This document shows, one piece after another, positions 1 through 5,133 of a DNA stretch of 7,450 nt. Each line of letters opens with the position of its first letter. Positions within the stretch are counted from its first letter, which is position 1. This DNA is from Actinomycetota bacterium. GTDB taxonomy: Bacteria > Actinomycetota > Acidimicrobiia > Acidimicrobiales > Ilumatobacteraceae. Under the pieces are notes generated by a model, which was not told where the DNA came from, did no database searches, and saw only the letters and a program-made list of their open reading frames with translations. Location of the stretch: positions 1 through 7,450 of the forward strand of contig WLFB01000054.1 of assembly GCA_009703975.1 (NCBI GenBank), given 5' to 3'. The position numbers and the translations under genes are program-made.

Positions 1-300
1 GTTGACTTCAATGTCGCTGCATAACCCACGAGTGCGGGGCACCGGAACGTTCGAATTTTGTAGTGCGTCGATCATTCGGTGTTCGCGCCCCATGTCGTGA
101 GCACTGGCAAGGCCATGACTAAGTGGTGGACGGCGCAACACGTAATGATTCTGATTCGCGTCGCGTACCGAAAAAGTTAAATTTGAATGCCCGCCTGCAA
201 TAAATTCAAACTTAAACGGACCCTTTGCACCTTCGACATTGGCTTCAAGCCATTTCGAAACGTTAGGTGAGTCAATACCAGCACTGACTGTGTCGCTCAT
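1..300 (-). CDS. Phosphotransferase family protein (APH/ACAD10-11 N-terminal type), 5' part only
   Basis: My translation of the minus strand from the ATG at 300-298 gives exactly 100 open codons before the window edge; the rest of the gene lies to the left. The visible part is the N-lobe of an aminoglycoside-phosphotransferase-like kinase fold. It has a nucleotide-binding loop GGHSNLTF (residues 36-43), a YVLRRPP strand (53-59) where Arg stands in the usual Lys position, and an AHDMGREHR helix (67-75) that would supply the conserved Glu (E73). A VPVPR motif follows at 85-89. This pattern is typical of the actinobacterial 'phosphotransferase family protein' group related to the kinase domain of ACAD10/ACAD11, often found near acyl-CoA metabolism genes; real antibiotic resistance is not implied. 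The substrate is unknown. The gene is divergent from the thioredoxin gene. No Shine-Dalgarno is visible, and a TANNNT box lies 8 nt upstream of the ATG. Confidence 0.85.
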   Translation of the reverse strand, partial: MSDTVSAGIDSPNVSKWLEANVEGAKGPFKFEFIAGGHSNLTFSVRDANQNHYVLRRPPLSHGLASAHDMGREHRMIDALQNSNVPVPRTRGLCSDIEVN

Positions 301-308
301 TGATAAAC

Positions 309-314
309 AACCTA
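309..314 (-). promoter_or_regulatory. Putative -10 box of the phosphotransferase gene
   Basis: On the minus strand TAGGTT (TANNNT) ends 8 nt before the ATG at 300. Transcription starting 7-9 nt after the box would give a leaderless or nearly leaderless mRNA. I see no convincing -35 hexamer. This is inference from spacing. Confidence 0.35.
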
Positions 315-339
315 GCCAATCAGCGATGTGTCATGCCAC

Positions 340-370
340 TTGCGATTAAACAGCTCGCCAGCAGTATCGT
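340..370 (+). promoter_or_regulatory. Putative ybbN promoter
   Basis: A -35-like TTGCGA (340-345) and a -10-like TATCGT (365-370) are separated by 19 bp, slightly long. The -10 box ends 7 nt before the ATG at 378, so the transcript would start at or next to that ATG. This favours a leaderless start there over the upstream in-frame TTG (300) or ATG (333), and there is no Shine-Dalgarno before any of the three. The match is weak on the -35 side. Confidence 0.35.
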
Positions 371-377
371 TTGGTGC

Positions 378-1082
378 ATGGCGATTGACGTATTGGATGA
401 CACTTTTCAAAAAGAAGTAATTGATAAATCAATGATCTTTCCGGTGATCGTTGATTTGTGGGCTCCATGGTGTGGACCATGCAAAACTCTCGGTCCAATT
501 CTTGAAAAATTAGTCGCGGCGACAAAAGGTCAAGTAATTCTGGCGAAAGTTGATGTTGATAAATGCCCGCAAATAGCGCAAGCATTTCAGGCCCAGTCGA
601 TACCTGCTGTCTATGCGATGAAAGACGGAAAGATCCTGGATGGCTTTGTAGGTGCGCAACCAGAACATGTAGTGAGCGAGTTTGTGAACAGGCTTCTGCC
701 AGAAGTTATTGCTGTAGATATAAAAGCGTTGCTAGCCAAGGGCGACGAAGCTAGTTTGCGTCAAGCATTAGAAGCCGAGCCAGCCAATGAAGCGGTAGTG
801 ATTGCGCTTGCCGAATTACTTGTGGCGCGCAACGATTGTTCGGCGGCTCTTGAAATTCTAAAGACAATCCCCGAGACTGAACGAGTGCGTGTTGTGGTTG
901 CTGCGGCGCGGGCAGCCTTTGTACCAGCCGACGATTATGACAGGGTACTTACAGAGTTGTTAGAGCGAGTGAAGTCTGACGACGTGGCAAAACAGAACTA
1001 TCTCGATGTATTAGAAAAAATGGGACCAAATGATCCGCGAACTTCTGGCTACCGCAAAAAGTTGACGACCAGGCTTTTTTAA
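378..1082 (+). CDS. ybbN: Thioredoxin/TPR-like co-chaperone, YbbN/CnoX family
   Basis: The 234-residue protein has two parts. Residues 1 to about 110 form a thioredoxin domain with the active site WCGPC (CxxC at 32-35) and the conserved cis-proline P76 in SIPAVY. Residues from about 118 form an alpha-helical, TPR-like C-terminal region rich in Ala, Leu and Glu. This architecture is that of YbbN/CnoX, a cytosolic holdase-type chaperone that protects proteins under oxidative stress. E. coli CnoX lacks the full CxxC pair, whereas this protein keeps it and could be redox-active. C63, in DVDKCP, is an extra cysteine within the thioredoxin domain. An open frame continues upstream to a TTG at 300, but homology with the usual 'MAID' beginning and the promoter-like boxes favour ATG 378. 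comEA follows after 48 bp on the same strand and may be cotranscribed. Confidence 0.85.
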   Translation: MAIDVLDDTFQKEVIDKSMIFPVIVDLWAPWCGPCKTLGPILEKLVAATKGQVILAKVDVDKCPQIAQAFQAQSIPAVYAMKDGKILDGFVGAQPEHVVSEFVNRLLPEVIAVDIKALLAKGDEASLRQALEAEPANEAVVIALAELLVARNDCSAALEILKTIPETERVRVVVAAARAAFVPADDYDRVLTELLERVKSDDVAKQNYLDVLEKMGPNDPRTSGYRKKLTTRLF

Positions 1083-1099
1083 GAAACCGATTTTTGTTG

Positions 1100-1116
1100 A
1101 GCCTGAAGTTGAGGCT
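1100..1116 (+). other. Small hairpin in the ybbN-comEA spacer
   Basis: AGCCT (1100-1104) and AGGCT (1112-1116) form a 5-bp stem around a 7-nt loop. The same left arm, extended to AGCCTG (1100-1105), can instead pair with CAGGCT at the end of ybbN (1070-1075). No U-tract follows, so it is not a standard intrinsic terminator. It ends 14 nt before the comEA start. The structure is short and could be chance. Confidence 0.2.
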
Positions 1117-1130
1117 GTTGCCCACATTGG

Positions 1131-1871
1131 GTGATGAAGCAAATCTATTCAGCACTTATAAAAGTACAAGCCACAATCAAATGGTTTGGTTTGTCACGTT
1201 TAATTGGCTCTGTTTTGAGTCTGATCGGAGTCGCATTGGCAGGTTGGTGGCTATTGAGAGTTCCGCCACCTCCACCCGAAGATTCGATCCCGATCGCTAG
1301 TACTGCCACGACTTTGAGTTATGCGGTGAGTTCGCCGCAGATGACAGAACTAGACAAAGAATTAGACACAGAATTAGACACAAAATTAGTTAGAGAATTA
1401 GTCACAGAGCTAACTGTGCACATCGCTGGGGCAGTTAAGACTCCCGGTGTATACCAGTTACATGTTGGGGCGCGAATTAATGACGGCGTCGTTGCTGCGG
1501 GCGGCGCCACTGCGCAAGCAGATCTAGATTCGGTCAACTTGGCGATGTTGCTAAGCGAGGGTGAGCAAATCTATATTCCGAAGCGAAACGATAAACCGCA
1601 CATAATTGTTCAACCCAGGTTCACTAGTTCGAGTAATTTGAACAGCTCAAACAGCGCGACAAATAATGAATTGCAAATCAGTATCAACATCAACACTGCC
1701 ACTGCGATAGAACTTGAGCAACTTGCAGGGGTTGGGCCGTCGACTGCGAAAGCAATAATTGAATTTCGTCAAAAAAATGGTGGGTTCAAAACTGTCGAAG
1801 ATTTACTGAACGTACGTGGTATTGGGCCCGCAAAGCTAAGTGAAATCTTGCCGCAAGCACGCGTCAACTAG
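1131..1871 (+). CDS. comEA: Competence protein ComEA, membrane-anchored DNA receptor
   Basis: The 246-residue protein shows the ComEA layout. A short N-terminus and one membrane segment (about 21-43) are followed by a proline run (P45-P49) and a Ser/Thr-rich linker. Next comes a leucine-periodic repeat (73-94), then an SLBB domain (about 95-152, HIAGAVKTPGVY), an Asn/Ser-rich linker (165-180) and a C-terminal double helix-hairpin-helix (about 185-246). The last part carries the two hairpins LAGVGPSTA and VRGIGPAKL, which bind the DNA backbone. In the family, the HhH domain outside the membrane captures double-stranded DNA and passes it to ComEC. The start is GTG 1131 or ATG 1134; I see no good Shine-Dalgarno for either. 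comEC lies downstream on the same strand, separated by an antisense gene. The stop at 1869-1871 is 4 bp from the stop of that convergent gene. Confidence 0.93.
   Translation: MMKQIYSALIKVQATIKWFGLSRLIGSVLSLIGVALAGWWLLRVPPPPPEDSIPIASTATTLSYAVSSPQMTELDKELDTELDTKLVRELVTELTVHIAGAVKTPGVYQLHVGARINDGVVAAGGATAQADLDSVNLAMLLSEGEQIYIPKRNDKPHIIVQPRFTSSSNLNSSNSATNNELQISININTATAIELEQLAGVGPSTAKAIIEFRQKNGGFKTVEDLLNVRGIGPAKLSEILPQARVN
1347..1418 (+). repeat. In-frame 12-bp tandem repeat inside comEA
   Basis: Six consecutive 12-bp units begin at 1347, 1359, 1371, 1383, 1395 and 1407. Units 2 and 3 are identical (GAATTAGACACA), units 1, 4 and 5 are close copies and unit 6 is degenerate. Each unit encodes four residues, giving ELDK, ELDT, ELDT, KLVR, ELVT, ELTV. 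It lies between the proline-rich linker and the SLBB domain of ComEA. Copy-number change would lengthen or shorten the stalk in steps of four residues without a frameshift. Confidence 0.85.
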
Positions 1872-1875
1872 TGCT

Positions 1876-2319
1876 TCAGATAACCCCGAGTACGGCGGCT
1901 GCGAGAGCAAGCGAAATTATTGAACCCAGAACGATGCCGATAGCTAATGGTCGAAATTCGCGAAGCCATTCAGGCCAACTTGAAATCGTTGATTGAATCG
2001 CTCGACGTGCGGCGTAATGACCGATAACCCACCACAAAAAAAGACTCGAGATCAGACTCAAGAAGTAACGAATGAAACCGCCAGTGGCAGGAACTCCAAA
2101 CAGTGGCAAAGGTGGCAAGGCGATGACGGTCAACACAAAACCCGGAACGCCGGTGATCGAACCTGGTATCACAAGCAACAACAAGCCGACAATCAGAACC
2201 GCAATTGAAAGTGCGATTGCAAAAAAACCACCCATTTTGCGAACAGTGTCGCGGTGAGCATCTATGCCGTCAAGTACGGCTGGCGAAGTTTTTTGAGTTT
2301 TTCTTGCGACTTTTGCCAT
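1876..2319 (-). CDS. Small polytopic membrane protein of unknown function, antisense within the comE locus
   Basis: I do not recognise a family. The 147-residue protein has a basic, Lys/Arg-rich N-terminus (1-30), a long hydrophobic segment (about 31-53), a Gly/Pro-rich hydrophobic stretch (about 55-77, with PPLPLFGVP), another segment rich in Phe and Trp (about 80-104, ending WWVIGHYAARR), an amphipathic loop with WPEWLREF (115-122), and a last segment (about 123-147) running to the C-terminus. That makes three or four membrane passes. This reading is more credible than the overlapping plus-strand frames because of its coherent membrane-protein pattern. An in-frame TGA two codons upstream fixes ATG 2319 as the furthest possible start. 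Its start overlaps that of comEC by 2 bases and its stop is 4 bp from the comEA stop. A role in DNA uptake is possible by position only. Confidence 0.72.
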   Translation of the reverse strand: MAKVARKTQKTSPAVLDGIDAHRDTVRKMGGFFAIALSIAVLIVGLLLLVIPGSITGVPGFVLTVIALPPLPLFGVPATGGFIRYFLSLISSLFLWWVIGHYAARRAIQSTISSWPEWLREFRPLAIGIVLGSIISLALAAAVLGVI

Positions 2320-3736
2320 GACTCAATCGTACGATCTTCAGCGTTCTGATTGGTTCATCGTTGGATTAGCAATATCAACAGTGTGTGCCACTCGCGCAGT
2401 TGAGAGAACTTTGCTCACAGAACTTGTTGCTGGTGGTGCATTTTTCTTGATACTTATGACGATGGTCATCGCCAAAAGTAAATTAATTCTTTTCGCAATT
2501 GTTGTTGTTTTTGCTGTTTTGGGTTTCGCGAATAGTTCAAGGGCGATTGGCGAACTACATCGCGTTGAACTCGGTCGGTATTCTGGGATTGCTCGAGTGA
2601 TCACCGACCCGCAACGAGTTGGTGCGGCTACTCAAATAGTTCTCGACATTTCAGGCGACAGATTCGTGGTCTATGCCTATGGACGACCGTCATGGCGGTT
2701 GAGCAATACAAGCGTGGGTGAAACTATCTTCGTGTCAGGCTGGCGAAATAATCTCTCGTCAGTTCAAGCCGAACGATTGGTTTCAAAACACATTAAAGGA
2801 AATTTTGAAATCGAATCTATTGGCGAGCAAAAATTCATTGCGTCACCTATTAATCGCAGTGCTCAGCGGGTGCGAAGCCTCATATCTACTGGTGCAAAAT
2901 CATTTCCGTTCGATGAGCAATCACTATTTACAGGACTCGTAATTGGTGATGACTCAAAACAGTCAGAACAAATGGTCTCGGCTTTTAGAAAATCAGGGCT
3001 TGCACATCTTGTCGCCGTGTCAGGACAAAATGTGGCTTTTGTTCTGACTGCACTCTCGCCATTGTTACGTCGGTTACGAAAAACAGTGAGATTAACCGTG
3101 ACACTCGGAGTGTTGGTTTGGTTTGTCGTGATCACTCGTGTTGAACCGAGTGTGATTCGTGCGGCGGTGATGGCAGGGGTGGCAACCCTGTCGATTTCGC
3201 TGGGTCGGCCAACGCGAACATTGCGAATACTTGCGATGACAGTGATAGTTACAGTTTTTATTGATCCATTGCTCGCTTGGTCTGTCGGTTATTACATGTC
3301 GGTCGGTGCGACGACAGGATTATGTTTATTGTCTGGTCCTCTCTCGCGTGTAGTTCCTGGTCCGCGCTGGTTGGCATCACTATTTGCGGCAACTATTTCT
3401 GCACAAGTCGGTGTGGCGCCAGCAGTTATTTTTGTTTTTGGAGTTCCTGCCGCAATCGGAGTTCTCGCGAATATTTTGGCTGTTCCGGTGGCGTCTCTAG
3501 TGATGCTGGCAGGTTTACCGTTGTCGTTATTTGCGGGCGCAATTAGCGAAACTGCTTTTTCTTCGCTGGGCACGATTGTTATGTGGCCAGTACTAATTGG
3601 TGTGCGATGGGTCTGGTGGGTAGCCGCACTCGGTGAGCACTTGAGCGCAACTGGTTTCGTAAATTTTGGCATGTGGGTTGCGGTTTTGGCAATGATCTTG
3701 TTGTTGCTACACAGAGATGCGAGAGTAGAGGGGTGA
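2318..3736 (+). CDS. comEC: DNA-uptake channel ComEC/Rec2, short form without metallo-beta-lactamase domain
   Basis: The 472-residue polytopic protein begins with three hydrophobic segments (about 12-28, 33-51, 55-72). A soluble region follows (about 85-165), consistent with the DUF4131/OB-like domain (SGIARVITDPQR onward). The Competence domain then starts near 195 and carries the hallmark HLVAVSGQNVAF (230-241), with many further membrane segments to the C-terminus. ComEC forms the inner-membrane channel for single-stranded DNA. Long forms such as that of B. subtilis add a C-terminal metallo-beta-lactamase, proposed to degrade the second strand. Here the protein ends in a charged tail right after the last membrane segment, as in the short actinobacterial homologues. 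An in-frame TGA at 2294-2296 with no start codon between makes ATG 2318 the earliest start. I see no clear promoter or Shine-Dalgarno. The stop overlaps the holA start. Confidence 0.92.
   Translation: MTQSYDLQRSDWFIVGLAISTVCATRAVERTLLTELVAGGAFFLILMTMVIAKSKLILFAIVVVFAVLGFANSSRAIGELHRVELGRYSGIARVITDPQRVGAATQIVLDISGDRFVVYAYGRPSWRLSNTSVGETIFVSGWRNNLSSVQAERLVSKHIKGNFEIESIGEQKFIASPINRSAQRVRSLISTGAKSFPFDEQSLFTGLVIGDDSKQSEQMVSAFRKSGLAHLVAVSGQNVAFVLTALSPLLRRLRKTVRLTVTLGVLVWFVVITRVEPSVIRAAVMAGVATLSISLGRPTRTLRILAMTVIVTVFIDPLLAWSVGYYMSVGATTGLCLLSGPLSRVVPGPRWLASLFAATISAQVGVAPAVIFVFGVPAAIGVLANILAVPVASLVMLAGLPLSLFAGAISETAFSSLGTIVMWPVLIGVRWVWWVAALGEHLSATGFVNFGMWVAVLAMILLLLHRDARVEG
2326..2331 (-). promoter_or_regulatory. 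Putative -10 box of the antisense membrane gene
   Basis: On the minus strand TACGAT (TANNNT) ends 6 nt before the ATG at 2319, which would give a leaderless transcript. It lies inside comEC codons 3-5. No recognisable -35 is present. The box is the left part of a 10-bp palindrome. Confidence 0.4.
2326..2335. repeat. Perfect 10-bp palindrome at the divergent starts
   Basis: ATCGTACGAT reads the same on both strands. It covers comEC codons 3-6 and the proposed -10 box of the minus-strand gene. A protein bound here would block that promoter and sit just downstream of the comEC start. Palindromes this short also arise by chance in coding DNA. Confidence 0.4.
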
Positions 3737-4773
3737 CAATTCATTTGATTACGGGTAGCGACCCGAGGCTTGTCTCAGACAAAGTTACAGAGATCACCCG
3801 TGGATTAATTAAGTCAATGAACTCACAAGAGAGTCGAAGCACAATCTTGGAGACTCATGACGCAGGTGCGACGTCGGCGGATCTTCGTGAGAACGCGATT
3901 CGTCAGGCGGTTGCTTCTGCGGAAACGATGTCACTATTCGGTGAAGAGCGAGTCGTTGTGATTAGAGAAATTTCTGAAGCAACTGTTGGTGAACTTTCGA
4001 CACTCGTTAAGTATCTCGAGCATCCATCTGACAGCACGCATTTAGTTGTTAGCGCTTCTGGCAAATTGCCAAAATCAATTAGTGATGCGCTCAAACGATC
4101 TGGAGCGACGGTTATTGCGACTGAGCCTCCGCAGCGTCGCCAAGAACTCGTGACATGGTTCTTAGAAAAGTTCGCTGAATCTGAGTTGAGCGTAGATGCA
4201 GTTGCATTGAATGACATCATCGACTGGTTGGGCGAAGACCAAGCGCGTTTGCCGGGATTGATTGACACGTTGGTATCTGCGTATGGCACATCCAAGAAAT
4301 TAACCAAACCGGACGTGTCAGTATTTCTAGGCGACGCAGGCAGTGTCAAGCCTTGGGATCTAACTGATGCGATAGATGCTGGTGATTCACCACTGGCATT
4401 AGAGATGTTGACGCGAATGATAGGAAGTGGAGATTTTCATCCACTGCAGGTGATGGCGATTCTGCACACACATTATTTGAAATTGATGCGGCTAGATGGG
4501 CCAGAATTGCACAGCCCAGCAGATGTCCTGACTTTAATTGGCGGCAAGAGTGAATTTCAAGGCAAAAAGTATCTCACGCAATATCGGCGCATTGGCAGTT
4601 CTGGGATATCTCAGGCAGTGCAATTATTGGCACGTGCTGATGTTGATTTGCGAGGGGGTAAAGATCTTGGCGAAGAGTTGACGATGGAGATTCTTGTCGC
4701 GCGATTGTCTCGCTTGGTTTCTTCGACTAAGTCAAGCCGGACGAACCGAACTTTTTCGCCTAAGCGAAACTAA
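3733..4773 (+). CDS. holA: DNA polymerase III subunit delta (clamp loader)
   Basis: Starting at GTG 3733 the protein has 346 residues, in the usual range for HolA. It opens with TIHLITGSDPRLVSDKV, the conserved first strand and helix of the degenerate AAA+ domain I, which lacks a working Walker A motif. It continues with EERVVVIREI, the PPQRRQELVTWF region and the helical collar domain (about residue 200 onward, VKPWDLTDAIDAGD). HolA opens the beta sliding clamp during loading at the replication fork. An upstream in-frame ATG at 3673 lies inside comEC and would add 20 residues unlike the family; the GTG shares GTGA with the comEC stop, a 4-base overlap typical of translational coupling. A purine-rich GAGAGTAGAGG stretch precedes it. 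The last residues (SSTKSSRTNRTFSPKRN) are a basic tail of no evident function. Confidence 0.92.
   Translation: MTIHLITGSDPRLVSDKVTEITRGLIKSMNSQESRSTILETHDAGATSADLRENAIRQAVASAETMSLFGEERVVVIREISEATVGELSTLVKYLEHPSDSTHLVVSASGKLPKSISDALKRSGATVIATEPPQRRQELVTWFLEKFAESELSVDAVALNDIIDWLGEDQARLPGLIDTLVSAYGTSKKLTKPDVSVFLGDAGSVKPWDLTDAIDAGDSPLALEMLTRMIGSGDFHPLQVMAILHTHYLKLMRLDGPELHSPADVLTLIGGKSEFQGKKYLTQYRRIGSSGISQAVQLLARADVDLRGGKDLGEELTMEILVARLSRLVSSTKSSRTNRTFSPKRN
4754..4769. terminator. Hairpin at the holA/rpsT convergent junction, possible shared terminator
   Basis: TTTCGC (4754-4759) and GCGAAA (4764-4769) form a 6-bp stem with a CTAA loop. The hairpin sits in the last holA codons and begins 7 nt beyond the rpsT stop on the other strand. 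No clear U-tract follows in either direction, so an intrinsic terminator is not certain. Position between convergent genes is the main argument. Confidence 0.4.
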
Positions 4774-4776
4774 AAC

Positions 4777-5043
4777 TTATTTTGCGGCGGCTGCGGTTGC
4801 GTTAAGTTTGCGCATTAAGCGGCTCTTACGACGAGCAGCCTGCTTAGGGTGAATGATGCGCTTTCGGGCTGCAGTGTCAAGACGTTTAACAGCAAGGCGA
4901 AGTGCCTCGGCGTTTTCAGGTGTGCCTGCGGTCTCATTTGCGGCTTTGACTCGTGAACGCAATTCGCTTCGAACAGCCTTGTTGCGTTCGTTAGCTTTGG
5001 CGTTGGTAATGATGCGCTTTTTCTGAGATTTGATATTTGCCAC
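4777..5043 (-). CDS. rpsT: 30S ribosomal protein S20
   Basis: The 88-residue, very basic protein starts with the S20 signature MANIKSQKKRI. The conserved ERNKAVRSELRSRVK helix and the C-terminal IHPKQAARRKSRLMRKLN segment follow, ending in an Ala-rich tail. S20 binds 16S rRNA early in 30S subunit assembly. The length equals that of typical S20. The start codon is GTG (5043-5041). No Shine-Dalgarno is evident; a TANNNT box 6 nt upstream points to a leaderless transcript. The gene is convergent with holA (3 bp between stops) and divergent from lepA, the arrangement common in actinobacteria. In E. coli S20 is known to be autoregulated at translation; nothing visible here shows that. Confidence 0.97.
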   Translation of the reverse strand: MANIKSQKKRIITNAKANERNKAVRSELRSRVKAANETAGTPENAEALRLAVKRLDTAARKRIIHPKQAARRKSRLMRKLNATAAAAK

Positions 5044-5049
5044 GTCGCA

Positions 5050-5077
5050 AGGCTAACAGCGAGTAAGGGCTTGCCAA
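5050..5077 (-). promoter_or_regulatory. Putative rpsT promoter
   Basis: On the minus strand a -35 TTGGCA (5077-5072, five of six matches to TTGACA) is followed after 16 bp by TAGCCT (5055-5050). The -10 box ends 6 nt before the GTG start, so the transcript would begin at the start codon. This is the best promoter match in the window. Confidence 0.55.
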
Positions 5078-5112
5078 ACACGAGCCGTGTAGAATTTGAA
5101 CACCTCGTGTTC
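5077..5112. repeat. Overlapping inverted repeats in the lepA promoter region
   Basis: Three nested symmetries are visible: AACACGAG (5077-5084) with CTCGTGTT (5104-5111), an 8-bp arm pair with a 19-nt gap; ACACG-AGC-CGTGT (5078-5090); and GAACAC-CTC-GTGTTC (5098-5112). The two short dyads share the word CTCGTGT in opposite orientation. They flank the proposed lepA -10 box, and the leftmost base touches the rpsT -35. They could be operator sites or, for the last one, an RNA hairpin near the 5' end of lepA mRNA. The spacing does not fit an actinobacterial LexA box (GAAC-N4-GTTC). Confidence 0.6.
5090..5095 (+). promoter_or_regulatory. Putative lepA -10 box
   Basis: TAGAAT (five of six matches to TATAAT) sits between the two short dyads. 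No -35 hexamer at normal spacing is obvious; TTGCCA at 5071-5076 is only 13 bp away. A start near 5102 would give lepA an untranslated leader of about 64 nt, unlike the leaderless-looking neighbours. Confidence 0.4.
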
Positions 5113-5133
5113 GTCTTATCTGAGACCTGCGTC

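Noticed and set aside
1..300. Aminoglycoside resistance gene
   Set aside because: The fragment matches the general phosphotransferase family linked to acyl-CoA metabolism, not the known drug-modifying enzymes; resistance cannot be inferred.
300..377. N-terminal extension of the thioredoxin protein from TTG 300 or ATG 333
   Set aside because: The extra residues do not look like the family, no ribosome site precedes either codon, and the stretch holds promoter-like boxes for both divergent genes.
1056..1091. Intrinsic terminator or comEA promoter at AAAAAG...CTTTTT and TTGACG (1062-1067)
   Set aside because: The A/T stem has a 12-nt loop and little G+C, and no -10-like hexamer lies 16-18 bp after TTGACG.
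1319..1537. 72-codon minus-strand frame with Ser/Asn repeats
   Set aside because: The repeats are the reverse reading of the comEA 12-bp tandem repeat; the comEA frame has the recognisable domains.
1993..2257. Plus-strand open frames across the antisense membrane gene, including Gly/Lys/Pro-rich ones
   Set aside because: Composition looks like the complement of a membrane-protein gene. The minus-strand frame is longer, with coherent hydrophobic segments and a start box.
3673..3732. Longer HolA starting at ATG 3673
   Set aside because: It lies wholly inside comEC in another frame and adds residues unlike HolA; the GTG at 3733 overlapping the comEC stop gives the conserved beginning.
3292..3744. 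150-codon open frame antisense to comEC
   Set aside because: Thr/Pro/Ala-rich composition is typical of the reverse complement of a hydrophobic membrane-protein gene; no domain pattern and it is fully covered by comEC.
3903..4349. 148-codon open frame antisense to holA
   Set aside because: Shadow of a clear HolA reading frame, with low-complexity composition and no recognisable motif.
5098..5112. LexA/SOS box at GAACAC-CTC-GTGTTC
   Set aside because: Actinobacterial SOS boxes need GAAC-N4-GTTC; here the GAAC and GTTC halves are 7 nt apart.
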